Part shown: positions 35,797-44,446 of the stretch, piece by piece
Layout of the letters: every line of letters begins with the position of its first letter
Numbering within the stretch: position 1 is the stretch's first letter
NCBI RefSeq assembly: GCF_004005475.1
Contig: NZ_RZTZ01000009.1
Span: 124,001 to 188,000, forward strand
DNA from: Niallia taxi
Lineage (GTDB): Bacteria > Bacillota > Bacilli > Bacillales > Cytobacillaceae
Reading direction: 5' to 3'
DNA length: 64,000 nt
Position numbers and translations under genes: made by a program
Notes under the pieces: model-generated
The model's input: only the letters and a program-made list of their open reading frames with translations
Database searches by the model: none
What the model was told of the DNA's origin: nothing

Positions 35797-36488
35797 TTTG
35801 GATAAATTAAACTGAAATTAGTATAACATTGGAGATAAAGGGACACAAGAGTGTATATATAAACTGTATAAATATAATGCTTCATACAGGATTTTTAGAA
35901 ATGAATAAACAAATTTAATGTAGTTGGTTGGGTTCAAATCTTAAGGACTTTTAGGGTACTAGTTCACGGGAAAATTGATCATTTTGAAGATGAAAAAAAG
36001 GTATGAAGTCTGGATTTCAGAGGGCGATTGAACCCTTGATATCACTGGGTTTCTACCAACTCTATAGAATCCGCGCACCTTAGACGGATGTAAAACAAGA
36101 CTTAGGGTGGAACCTGGGGTCTTGAACTCAACAGATTTTGAGAAAATTGGAGTGGAGTATTTCATGAATAATATTTTGTATAAAAACAGCTAATAAAATG
36201 CTAGGGAAATCGTAAGGAAAATATAGGTGATCAGTTTTCAGGACACCAATAACCAGGTGGTTTTTGAAAATAAAACAGAAATAATAACAACATTACATGA
36301 GTACCTTTATATTTTCTAAATGATTATTGAATATCCCATATATCAATTTGAGAAATGGTGACCGATGTAGAAAAAGCATTATATGTTATAAATAACTATA
36401 TGCAATGCAGTTCTTTTTAATGATGGATCCCCTCTTATTGCTTAGTGTAAGATGGTAATAAAAAGAGTTTTGAGTCAGGAGGACTATA
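35797..36488. other. Gene-free stretch
   Basis: No ORF with a ribosome binding site seen; a 68-codon minus frame at 35959-36165 has neither site nor terminator. The DNA separates the leftward VirD4 operon from the rightward TubZ module. Nothing specific recognised except the possible promoter of the VirD4 operon. Confidence 0.5.
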
Positions 36489-36644
36489 ATGTTTGGATCA
36501 TCATTAACAATATTAATAATTGGTATTATTTGTTTAGTATTAGGTTTCTATCTCCGGAGAAAATGGCTTATAGGAATATCATTTGTTCCTTTTTTAGTTG
36601 TATTTATTGGCATAGTTAGTTTAATAATTGAAAAAATGACTTAG
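36489..36644 (+). CDS. Small membrane protein, 51 aa
   Basis: MFGSSLTILIIGIICLVLGF then RRKW and a second hydrophobic stretch (LIGISFVPFLVVFIGIVSLI): two TM helices with basic loop. AGGAGG lies 6 nt before the ATG. No family recognised. Located just left of the candidate centromere. Confidence 0.6.
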   Translation: MFGSSLTILIIGIICLVLGFYLRRKWLIGISFVPFLVVFIGIVSLIIEKMT

Positions 36645-36762
36645 GCATGAGCTTAAGTTATTTTTTTATACAAATATTTACATGAGTGGATTGATGCGTA
36701 GGATATAAAAAAAATTTCAAGTGAATCTGTTGCTTCAATCATTAATTTCAAAGAAATTCAGC

Positions 36763-36960
36763 ATTATCAGCAATAATTGCAGGTAATATCAGCAATTATT
36801 GCAGTTATTACCTGCAATAAGATCGTTGCTCTAAACGTACTAACAACAAGCATTGGTATATAGGGATAAATTAATAAAGTTTTATATTTGACTGGTAATA
36901 ATTTCTTCGATATGATTAGTGTATTAAGAGTATTGCTGTTATTATCAGCTATTATTGCAG
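36763..36960. repeat. Three 20-bp iterons, candidate tubC centromere
   Basis: Copies at 36763-36782, 36785-36804 (spaced 22 bp, two helical turns) and 36941-36960, consensus AWTATCAGCWATWATTGCAG. An inverted partial copy (TTATTACCTGCAATAA) follows the second. The position directly upstream of tubR matches tubC of pXO1 and pBtoxis, where TubR binds iterons. The third copy overlaps the tubR promoter region, consistent with autorepression. Confidence 0.7.
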
Positions 36961-37026
36961 CAATAACTGCTGCTTATATCTGAGGTAATGAACATAGATA
37001 TACTTTGGAAGGAGGTTTTTGAATTT

Positions 37027-37335
37027 ATGAGTACAATAAGTGCTGGAGAATTACTAGATATTTTAGGCGATCGTTTAGGAAATGAAGGCCTTTGTTTCTT
37101 AATTGCACTTGCCGAATCAGATAGACCTCTTTTGAAAGCTCAATTAGGAGATCGCGCTCAAGAATTACATAAGAATGGTACAACAGCTTTAAATTCAAGG
37201 CATCATTTAGACATACTTACAGCACGGATAGAAGGCGCAGGATTAGTCGATGTTACTGAAGTAGGTCGTTCTAGACTATATTCTTTGTCCAATTTAGGTA
37301 ATATTTTAATCGAGCATTTACAACAAGAAAAATAA
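37027..37335 (+). CDS. tubR: TubR-like partition regulator
   Basis: 102 residues, winged-helix protein: recognition region LNSRHHLDILTARIEGAGLV and wing VTEVGRSRLYSLSNLGN, like pBtoxis TubR. It binds centromere iterons and recruits TubZ filaments. I chose the ATG at 37027 because AAGGAGG lies 8 nt upstream; an in-frame ATG at 36988 has none. tubZ starts 100 bp downstream. Probably autorepressed through the iterons overlapping its promoter. Confidence 0.85.
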   Translation: MSTISAGELLDILGDRLGNEGLCFLIALAESDRPLLKAQLGDRAQELHKNGTTALNSRHHLDILTARIEGAGLVDVTEVGRSRLYSLSNLGNILIEHLQQEK

Positions 37336-37436
37336 ATCTAGGTGCTTTTATCAAATAAACAAAAAGGTTTTGATAACTTATGAAAAAAAGACAAAGGTTT
37401 AAATTAAACAAAGATAAAAGGAGAGAAAATGCAAAA

Positions 37437-38732
37437 ATGACAAAACAAACTATTAGCAATACTAGTATACCGGTCAATACGACTGTTGGATTAAAGTTCG
37501 GTTTTATTGGATTAGGTATGGCAGGATGTAATATAGCAGCTGAATGCGCTAAATATACCGATAGTAACGGAGGTAGTCCATATAGCGCTGTTCTTGTAAA
37601 CACCAACATTAGAGACTTCTCTAAAGTGAAACATAAAAAAGATGCTTTTACAGAAGTAAGACTGAGTGGATATGAAGGCGGAGCTGGAAGAAATATCGAA
37701 AAAGGTGAAAAAGCATTTAAGGATAATAGTTCAGAATTTTTAAATGCTATTAAACCACTATCTGATCGTGATTTCATCTGGGTAGTAGCTGGATTAGGTG
37801 GTGGTACTGGTACAGGTGCAATAATTGAGGCTGTTATAACTCTTGCTGAGAGTGGATATGCAGAGAAATTAGGTTTAATCCTTACCTTACCTCGTCATAA
37901 TGAAGGCGGTAATGTGTTAGGTAATGCATTTAAAAGAATCCAAGAAATCGGTAAAATTAAGGATGCTATTGGCTCAATAATTATCGTAGATAACCAGAAA
38001 TTATATACAGACTTCCTTAAAAAAGAAGAAAATAAAGCCAAAACAATGGACGATTTCTTAACATATTGTAATAGATATGTCGCTGACACTTTACACGAGT
38101 TAAACACTATTACCAATGCATATGAAAATATGACAATGGAATACTTTGATTCTAGTGAATTTGAAAATACAATTAAACAATCAGGTTACCTTACTCTTTC
38201 TAAACTTACATTAATTGATAAACCAGATGTTTCAAATGAAGCACAATTTGTAAGCAAGCTTAAAGAATCTATTGAAAATGGTGTTTTATCAGATGGTTAT
38301 AACTTTGAAACAGCACAAACAGCTGCTGTAACTACTATCGCTAATGGTGGACAAGTAGACTATATCACTAATATGGCGTTTGAAAGTAAAGTGAAAGAAG
38401 TTATTGATAGTATGGCTCCTTACCTAGATGAATATCCAGTAGCTGGTTATAAAGCGAATAATACTGTTGGGATTAATATTTATACAATCTTTACAGGTTT
38501 AGAAACCCCTACTTGTCTCGGGATTATCGGACAAAAATATGACGAATTTATAAAGGCTAAGAATGCAGCTAAGAAAAATGATGAAGTTTTAGAAAGATTA
38601 AACTCTTTAAATCATGAAAAGAAAGAAACAAATAAACCGAAAGATCTTAGAGCATTGTTAAGCGGTAACTCTAATAAAGATGAAGAGAAAACAAATGCTA
38701 GCTCAAATTTACGCGGTTTATTAGATAGATAG
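37437..38732 (+). CDS. tubZ: TubZ tubulin/FtsZ-like GTPase for plasmid partition
   Basis: About 431 residues. LKFGFIGLGMAGCNIAAECA is the first nucleotide loop and WVVAGLGGGTGTGAIIEAV (near residue 120) the tubulin/FtsZ signature GGGTGTG; the T7-type region ENMTMEYFDSSEFE follows. Treadmilling TubZ filaments move TubR-tubC complexes in pBtoxis and pXO1 (RepX). The C-terminal tail holds two copies of an LRxLL motif (DLRALLSGN and NLRGLLDR) separated by a charged spacer, perhaps TubR-binding sites. Start 37437 follows AAAGGAGAG; an earlier in-frame ATG at 37380 would add 19 basic residues. Confidence 0.9.
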   Translation: MTKQTISNTSIPVNTTVGLKFGFIGLGMAGCNIAAECAKYTDSNGGSPYSAVLVNTNIRDFSKVKHKKDAFTEVRLSGYEGGAGRNIEKGEKAFKDNSSEFLNAIKPLSDRDFIWVVAGLGGGTGTGAIIEAVITLAESGYAEKLGLILTLPRHNEGGNVLGNAFKRIQEIGKIKDAIGSIIIVDNQKLYTDFLKKEENKAKTMDDFLTYCNRYVADTLHELNTITNAYENMTMEYFDSSEFENTIKQSGYLTLSKLTLIDKPDVSNEAQFVSKLKESIENGVLSDGYNFETAQTAAVTTIANGGQVDYITNMAFESKVKEVIDSMAPYLDEYPVAGYKANNTVGINIYTIFTGLETPTCLGIIGQKYDEFIKAKNAAKKNDEVLERLNSLNHEKKETNKPKDLRALLSGNSNKDEEKTNASSNLRGLLDR

Positions 38733-38753
38733 ATAGAAAATAAATCTAAAATA

Positions 38754-38788
38754 AAAAACTCAAAGGAATTACTTTCCTTTGAGTTTTT
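38754..38788 (+). terminator. Intrinsic terminator after tubZ
   Basis: AAACTCAAAGGAA/TTCCTTTGAGTTT stem with a short loop and TTTTTT tail, 22 bp after the stop. Confidence 0.85.
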
Positions 38789-39684
38789 TATATAGAAATC
38801 CCTTATATACCAATGTTTAGCGCTATCGAACGATTAGCAACGCATTTCTAGAATCGTACATATTTCTTAAAATCAATTACACATTTGATTAATTAATAGC
38901 TATGTTAAATGTAAAGGTTGATAGAATGGGTGCCCTATCTTTTATTTTTTGCCTTTTACATCAAAAACAAAAATTCAGTAAAAATGGATTATATTTCATC
39001 TGGCTTTAACGAGCTGCTTTCGGTATCAATCTATGAGGCATTCTGTTTACAGAGGACAATTGGATTACTCATTTTATTTATTGATTAGCAAAGTGACCAC
39101 CAATGTTTTTTATGCTAAATCAACCAAAAACTATAACTTAGCCCAATCAATTAACACTGCGTACTCATCCTATTCTTTTTTTCTTCTACTCCCATTTGAG
39201 TTTGGTTACAATCCTCATTTTTTCGGGTCTTCCGTTTTCTCTAGATCTATCACCATTGCTTCTTCTGAATTTTTTCCTACTCGAGATCTGAGTTGAGTTT
39301 ATATATTTAGATGATCTGGCATTTTCTTTTAAAATCTTATTGTATCAACACTTAACGCTCTCAAACGATGAGTAGCTCTGTGTTCGAACGGTACAAACGA
39401 TGCGCAACTACAACAATCGATTACATAAATGAATCGTTTGAATGTGTAGTCTATCGGTAGTTAGCGTATAGAACGATTCGATTATGTATTTGAATCGATA
39501 TAAATGATTGTTAATCGTTCAATTGGATATCGTTTAAGTGCGTTATTGTTAGCGCTGTGGTTCGTTTGCGAGAGTTTTTAATTGCGTTACCAAACGGTAA
39601 CGCTGTAAAACGTTTGTTTCCGTTGATTTATCTAAGTGATTTAGGTAGTATTTGATTAGGAGTATCAAGGGAAGGAGAGTAACT
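38789..39684. repeat. Degenerate repeat region between tubZ and tubY, origin/operator candidate
   Basis: Gene-free 0.9 kb containing four roughly 27-bp related units starting TTARCG: 38817, 39352, 39461 and 39549. Many AACGAT/ATCGTT half-sites also occur, and a larger inverted pair (ATCGATTACATAAATGAATC near 39416 and GATTCGATTATG near 39475). A 20-bp perfect inverted repeat sits at 39584. The density and position suggest a replication origin or a TubY/regulator binding array. One frame at 39033-39296 has no ribosome binding site. Confidence 0.55.
39584..39603. promoter_or_regulatory. Perfect inverted repeat upstream of tubY, operator candidate
   Basis: GCGTTACCAAACGGTAACGC: 8-bp arms around 4 bp, 81 bp before the tubY start codon. 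Strong candidate binding site for TubY or another dimeric regulator. Confidence 0.6.
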
Positions 39685-40578
39685 ATGGAAGAGATAAATG
39701 TGAAAGAGTTACTGATAGAGAACTTTAAAGATGACCCTATATATAAACTATGCCAAATCAGTAAATTAGATGATTATCTATTTGATGAAAATATATTAGC
39801 TCTTCATCCTGCAACAACTTATAGTACGGTTGAAACTGGGAAAATACTAGGGAAGAATGATTCGACGATTAGAAACCATTTTCGTTCTGATCTAATAGAA
39901 TATATTGAGCCAGAAAAAGCAGGGAAATACTTTAGATTAAATTATAAAAGCATTTTTCGCTTACATATGATTTTTCTATTAATGAATAAAGTTGGTAAAA
40001 CTTCAGTGGACATTTTGGTGGAAGCTGGAATACATGCTTCTCAAATGTATGGTGGTTCAGGAACTGGTAAAACGAATAATAAAGAGGAAGACAGTCTACG
40101 TGTTATAAGTAACGAAGCACCAGATGAATTATTTGAGAAAATGGATTTAATTGAAAAGCATCTTGCTACTCAATCTATACAAATGGCTATGTTAGCCTAT
40201 GAAAAGAAAATTACAGACTGTGATTTTGATATTTTACAAAATCAACATGCTATTGAACTTATTAAGCAAGAAGAGTATCAGCGCTATTTAGAAGAAAAGC
40301 AAACAAGACTTTTAGCGTCAGCATTAAAAAAGACTTATAAGAAGTCAATGTTTGGTTTTGTAAAAAGAGATGAGAATGCTAACATTGAAAGTATATCTAA
40401 AGAAATAGAAGTTGCTCTACAGGAAAAAAAGGAGCAAGTTATTAAGGAAAAGGTAAAATCCCATGAAGATAGGATAGCGGAGTTAAAGGATGAAAAGTTA
40501 AAACTCCAAAATTCGTTAGAAGACGAAAGAAAGAAACTATCCTTTCAATATCAAGATAAACTAGAAACTAGCAACTAA
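39685..40578 (+). CDS. tubY: TubY-like regulator of the tubZ module
   Basis: 297 residues. Residues about 40-95 (ATTYSTVETGKILGKNDSTIRNHF...YFRLNYKSIFRLHMIFLL) form a MerR-like helix-turn-helix and the last 150 residues a coiled coil ending in a 35-residue heptad run. TubY of phage c-st and pBtoxis has this arrangement and modulates tubZR. GGAGAG lies 6 nt upstream of the ATG at 39685; an earlier in-frame ATG at 39652 has no site. The coiled coil could mediate oligomerisation on the neighbouring repeats. Confidence 0.68.
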   Translation: MEEINVKELLIENFKDDPIYKLCQISKLDDYLFDENILALHPATTYSTVETGKILGKNDSTIRNHFRSDLIEYIEPEKAGKYFRLNYKSIFRLHMIFLLMNKVGKTSVDILVEAGIHASQMYGGSGTGKTNNKEEDSLRVISNEAPDELFEKMDLIEKHLATQSIQMAMLAYEKKITDCDFDILQNQHAIELIKQEEYQRYLEEKQTRLLASALKKTYKKSMFGFVKRDENANIESISKEIEVALQEKKEQVIKEKVKSHEDRIAELKDEKLKLQNSLEDERKKLSFQYQDKLETSN

Positions 40579-40712
40579 TGCTAGTTTCTTTCTATTAAAT
40601 AGACTATTAAAAAGTTAATTTAAAAAATACTAGAGACTACTAGTTAAATAGATTGAAAATTACGATAACTTGTTTTATAATAGTTTATATACAAATTATG
40701 AGGTGAAATGCT

Positions 40713-40817
40713 ATGTTTTATTTAATTAACAAAAAATCTGAAAAGGTAATTGGAACATTAATAGTTGGAGCAGCTGCAGCACTATTAGTTGGATCAATTA
40801 TACTGTCAGTATTATAA
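40713..40817 (+). CDS. Single-pass membrane peptide, 34 aa
   Basis: MFYLINKKSEKVIGTLIVGA leading into AAAALLVGSIILSVL: one TM helix with a basic N-terminus. GAGGTG is 6 nt before the ATG and a terminator follows, so expression is plausible. No homologue claimed; the shape resembles type I toxin or regulatory peptides. Confidence 0.5.
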   Translation: MFYLINKKSEKVIGTLIVGAAAALLVGSIILSVL

Positions 40818-40833
40818 GAAATAGTAACTAAAG

Positions 40834-40884
40834 AACCTAAGCTTAAGTTTTTGGTATCCCAAAGACTCAAGCTTAGGTTTTTTA
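40834..40884 (+). terminator. Intrinsic terminator after the 34-aa peptide
   Basis: AACCTAAGCTT/AAGCTTAGGTT stem with a longer loop and TTTTTT. Confidence 0.8.
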
Positions 40885-41134
40885 ATGTTCTAACAGCTGT
40901 GTTATGCATTTTTCGTTATCTTTTAGAGTATGTAAGAACTATAAATTAAATAACAGAAATATACCAAACCACACCATAAGGTGTAATTTTCACCTAAAGA
41001 TCGACATCAGATTTACCTTAAATCTTATTCTATATTATTAAAAAATAAAATAAGGTATTTACTATATGTGTCTTCTTTATTGAATATATCATTAATAAAA
41101 ACTAGAATAAATATAAGAGGGGAGGTAGTTTAAT

Positions 41135-42013
41135 ATGCCCTATGGGTTTATAAAGCATTTGGAGAAAAGAGGATTTAGTCAAGTTACGCTTATTGGTTAT
41201 GAAAAAGTAATGGGACAATTTTTTTCCTATTTAGCTAAACTATATCCTGAAAAAAAAGAGCCCTTTCAAATTAGTTCGAAAGATATCAAAGATTATATCA
41301 GAGCTCAAGAAGAGAAAGAAAAAAGCCCTTCGACCATTAATAAAGAATTAGCAATAATTAAATCTTTTTTCAATTATTTATGGGAAATCGATAAGGTTCC
41401 TGTAGATCCTGCTGTTAAAATAAAAAGGTTAAAAGCAAAGAAACTGGTAGAACTAAATACTTTTTATGAAGAACTTAATAGTTTACTGGATCCTATACTA
41501 ACTCATAAAGATTATCCAATAGTAAGAAAGGCCATTTATGTCCTAGCTTTAAAAGGATTAAAATATTCTGATTTTCTATTCAAAAAAGATAACGTACTTA
41601 TAAGTAATACACAAGATCAAGTGGAGATTGTATTAGAGAATAGGACTATCTTACTTTCAGGACAAGAGGCAAGTATCTTTATTGAATTTTACAATCAATC
41701 GCTATTTAATAGTTCGGATTTTGTATTTACCTCAAAAATTTATCTTAAAAGGAAAAATGATTTTGGTAACCTTGAGAATTATGGTCCTATCCAACTAATG
41801 ACTATTCTCAATCATTTGAAAGTGATTTCTTCTGATTTTAATTTGGGAGAAAACTTAACTCTGACTATTTTCAGAAAATCCATAGCTTACTTTATGTATA
41901 CAAAGCAAAGAGAATCTCTGCATTCTATAGCTTATAAATTAGGTATTGAAGAAAATACCGCATTGATCTATTTAAAGTTAATCACAGAAAGCACTGCTGA
42001 AAAAACATATTGA
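41135..42013 (+). CDS. Degenerate tyrosine recombinase-like protein, 292 aa
   Basis: Looks like an integrase/Xer: SAM-like N-terminal half (GFIKHLEKRGFSQVTLIGYEKVM...STINKELAIIKSFFNYLWE) and a catalytic half. However the first arginine box reads ALKGLKYSDF (Lys for Arg), the HxLRH box reads TIFRKS, and the conserved His/Trp of the third box is not evident; the Tyr is present (LIYLKL). It is therefore unlikely to recombine DNA efficiently and may act as a DNA-binding protein. GGGGAGG lies about 9 nt upstream of the ATG. Standing between tubY and a new operon. Confidence 0.65.
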   Translation: MPYGFIKHLEKRGFSQVTLIGYEKVMGQFFSYLAKLYPEKKEPFQISSKDIKDYIRAQEEKEKSPSTINKELAIIKSFFNYLWEIDKVPVDPAVKIKRLKAKKLVELNTFYEELNSLLDPILTHKDYPIVRKAIYVLALKGLKYSDFLFKKDNVLISNTQDQVEIVLENRTILLSGQEASIFIEFYNQSLFNSSDFVFTSKIYLKRKNDFGNLENYGPIQLMTILNHLKVISSDFNLGENLTLTIFRKSIAYFMYTKQRESLHSIAYKLGIEENTALIYLKLITESTAEKTY

Positions 42014-42054
42014 AGGTAATTTGGCATATAGTGTATACTTAAATTAAATATAAT

Positions 42055-42133
42055 ACTTTAATGGGAAAAACCCAGAATAAGCATGGTCTATATTTTCTAA
42101 TATTAGACTAAGGCTTATTCTGGGTTTTTTTGT
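42055..42133 (+). promoter_or_regulatory. GGGAAAAACCC leader hairpin
   Basis: TATAATACTTTAATGGGAAA leads into AACCC, a long stem closing GGGTT, and seven T residues, 19 nt before the start at 42152. Same box as the leaders on the minus strand, showing that the element is found in both arms. Confidence 0.75.
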
Positions 42134-42151
42134 TGGGAGAAGATAAGTCTA

Positions 42152-42733
42152 ATGGTTAATAAAAGAAAGCTATTTGTTAAAAATTTAGTCATTGCCTCTC
42201 TAATGAGTGAAGGATATCTAGACCCTTTTTCATCGAAAGTGGAATTAAGAGTCCCTTATGATATTAGGAAAACGCAATACTTATTGAGTTTGATTAAGGA
42301 CTATAATCTTGAAGATGGTATTACTGTTTTAGCAAATAAGAGTGTTTTTATTATTCATCATTGTGATGAATTAGTTTCTTTAACTAAGCAATGGTACAAA
42401 GATGGGCAAAAGATATTCAGTATGGTATTGGATTACAATCTCATTAATATGGAGTCAATCATCTTATCCAATATCCTCTTTGGTAGGAGAGAAGAGTTTT
42501 ACATTACTATCCCTACAACGATACATAAAGACTTTTTAAAAGCTATTTCCATTTGTATTTCAAAGCATATTGATGTCCCAGTCAACTATAAACCAAATCA
42601 AATCAATATTTTAAATGTACAAGATTATTTTAAAAAGGTTGCAGGTACTTTACCTACCTATCACATTGCTGAGTTAATTACTTTTCTTACAGAAAAGGAG
42701 AAAAAACGTATTAGAGAGGAGATATCGATTTGA
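42152..42733 (+). CDS. LAGLIDADG-like homing-endonuclease-derived protein, 193 aa
   Basis: N-terminal VKNLVIASLMSEGYLDPFSS and central SLTKQWYKDGQKIFSMVL resemble the first and middle motifs of the LAGLIDADG_2 family, but the acidic catalytic residues at the end of the first motif are not retained (SEGYLDP versus GDGxL). Probably a nuclease-dead domestication or regulator. Four-base overlap with the next lipoprotein gene. GGGAGAAG precedes the ATG. Confidence 0.45.
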   Translation: MVNKRKLFVKNLVIASLMSEGYLDPFSSKVELRVPYDIRKTQYLLSLIKDYNLEDGITVLANKSVFIIHHCDELVSLTKQWYKDGQKIFSMVLDYNLINMESIILSNILFGRREEFYITIPTTIHKDFLKAISICISKHIDVPVNYKPNQINILNVQDYFKKVAGTLPTYHIAELITFLTEKEKKRIREEISI

Positions 42734-43386
42734 AAATAACTCCGTTATTGTTAAGCGGTATTATTACTTCTGGTTTTATTTTAACAGGGTGTACGAATGG
42801 TGATCCATTAGTCAAGGAAGCGAAAAAAATTAACGAAAGTCAGAAGAAGGAAGAAAGCCAACAGGGAAACAATGAACAATCCGATAAGGAACTTCAAGAA
42901 TTTTATGAGGAACAGGCCAAACCAATGGAAGAAGTTATAGAAGAGATGGATAAAGAAGAAGCTACCCTACTTACAACCGATAAGGATATAGAAGCAAAGG
43001 AAGAATTTACGGACGTAGAGGAATTTGCTCGCTATACAGCAGATATTCTTTATAAATTTCAAACCTTGCAGCTGGATGCTAGGACATATTATCAATTCAT
43101 GAAAACTTACGGTACGGAAGAATTAAAAAATAGCTTACCGCAAGAGGAAGATGCCATAGCAATTTATAAATCTATCCAAGATGCTTATCTAAAAGAAAAT
43201 ATGCATGGAGAATCTTATCAAGTAACCAAGCCTGTGTTAGACAGATTGGGTAGAAATGGATATTTTTACAGAGAAGTATTAAGTACCAAAGGGGAAGAGT
43301 ATTTTATTACCACCATCATAAAAGAAGATGGATCATGGAAGTACAGTAGCGATGATCTTTCACCACCTTTTGAAGTGAAAAATTAA
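42730..43386 (+). CDS. Lipoprotein, 218 aa
   Basis: MKITPLLLSGIITSGFILTG followed by Cys (LTGC lipobox). The next 60 residues are Glu/Lys-rich and probably disordered, then a compact helical domain (FARYTADILYKFQTLQLDARTYYQFMKTYG). TTG start with GAGGAG upstream. It overlaps the previous gene by 4 bp. Role unknown; the neighbourhood of conjugation genes suggests a mating-channel or surface accessory. Confidence 0.72.
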   Translation: MKITPLLLSGIITSGFILTGCTNGDPLVKEAKKINESQKKEESQQGNNEQSDKELQEFYEEQAKPMEEVIEEMDKEEATLLTTDKDIEAKEEFTDVEEFARYTADILYKFQTLQLDARTYYQFMKTYGTEELKNSLPQEEDAIAIYKSIQDAYLKENMHGESYQVTKPVLDRLGRNGYFYREVLSTKGEEYFITTIIKEDGSWKYSSDDLSPPFEVKN

Positions 43387-43518
43387 ACTGAAACTTTGAT
43401 AGATCAATGTTTCATTTCAATTCAGCAGTAAATTTTAACAATCTTTTTTTAAACGGAGCATCTATTTTATAAATAATCAAACTTTATTTCTAAACAACTT
43501 AAGGAAGAGGGACGAATA

Positions 43519-44382
43519 ATGACCATTTTAACAGCTGAAGAAATATATAGTTACACGGAAAATAAACTAAAGGCACATTATCAAAATGATAGTAATAAAA
43601 ATGAGGAACTATCTAGGTTGCTTGACTACTATAATCTAATGCTTGTAGAAAGAGTGAGGGACGAAGATAAAGAACGTCTAAGAGATGAATTGTTTCAAAC
43701 CATAACGCATCAGATATTTAACGGATACTTTTTAGTTGTAGAAATTTTAAATAGGGCGAAGGAAGAAATTTCGAACGATAATCTCGAACAACCTGTTGGT
43801 GTTCTTACGCAACAAATTCCAGACTTGTTAAGAGGGGTAACTGGTGAGGATTTTGAATCAACGATAACCCATGAGCCGTTCAGAAAGTTATCTAGTTGGC
43901 TTATCACCGAATACGAGGGTATTTACCCTCAATTAATGGATTTAGCGGTAAATACCGCTGTTGTAGGATCAAAGTGGGCCTTTTTAGATGAAAGAGAAAA
44001 GAGAGAATTGACGGGAGAAAATCAAGTTGAGCTAACTTTGTTTGCTGATCCGATGGATGTAACCTACCTTAATCCAGAAACCTATATTACAGCAGATATC
44101 CTAAATGAACAGGCGGAATTATGGACGATTACAAGAACGAGATATAATGGTTTTGAAAAAATAGGTGACCTTACCCTTATTAAATCGGTTTTAAATGATG
44201 TAAGGTTAAATATTTCTATTAAAGCTAACTTGCCTGAAGCAGAGAGAAACCTTGTTATTGATGGATTAATCCAAAAGGTGAAAGAAAGCAATTTACTAAG
44301 GGAATTGAACCTTCAAATTACAATTACTGCTGTAGAGGAATACTTTGAGATTATAAACGAGATAGATAATGATTTGGAATGA
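43519..44382 (+). CDS. Hypothetical protein, 287 aa
   Basis: Soluble, acidic, helical N-terminal half and mixed C-terminal half; no membrane segment or catalytic motif. No family recognised. GGAAGAGG lies 8 nt before the ATG. Followed by a hairpin and then the M50 protease gene. Confidence 0.62.
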   Translation: MTILTAEEIYSYTENKLKAHYQNDSNKNEELSRLLDYYNLMLVERVRDEDKERLRDELFQTITHQIFNGYFLVVEILNRAKEEISNDNLEQPVGVLTQQIPDLLRGVTGEDFESTITHEPFRKLSSWLITEYEGIYPQLMDLAVNTAVVGSKWAFLDEREKRELTGENQVELTLFADPMDVTYLNPETYITADILNEQAELWTITRTRYNGFEKIGDLTLIKSVLNDVRLNISIKANLPEAERNLVIDGLIQKVKESNLLRELNLQITITAVEEYFEIINEIDNDLE

Positions 44383-44390
44383 CAAGATAG

Positions 44391-44427
44391 AAAAGGGAGT
44401 AGATACTGTGTTATCTGCTTCCCTTTT
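44391..44427 (+). terminator. Hairpin with U-run between the 287-aa and M50 genes
   Basis: AAAAGGGAGTAGATA/TATCTGCTTCCCTTTT stem with a short loop, 20 nt before the next start codon. Terminator or attenuator. Confidence 0.75.
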
Positions 44428-44446
44428 ACGTTAGGGAGGAAAGTAG

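Noticed and set aside
35959-36165. Minus-strand 68-codon frame
   Set aside because: No ribosome binding site, no terminator, no family; lies in a gene-free interval.
37271-37777. Minus-strand 168-codon frame opposite tubR/tubZ
   Set aside because: Antisense to two well-supported genes, no ribosome binding site.
39033-39296. Plus-strand 87-codon frame between tubZ and tubY
   Set aside because: No ribosome binding site and no protein-like features; the region is better explained as repeat DNA.
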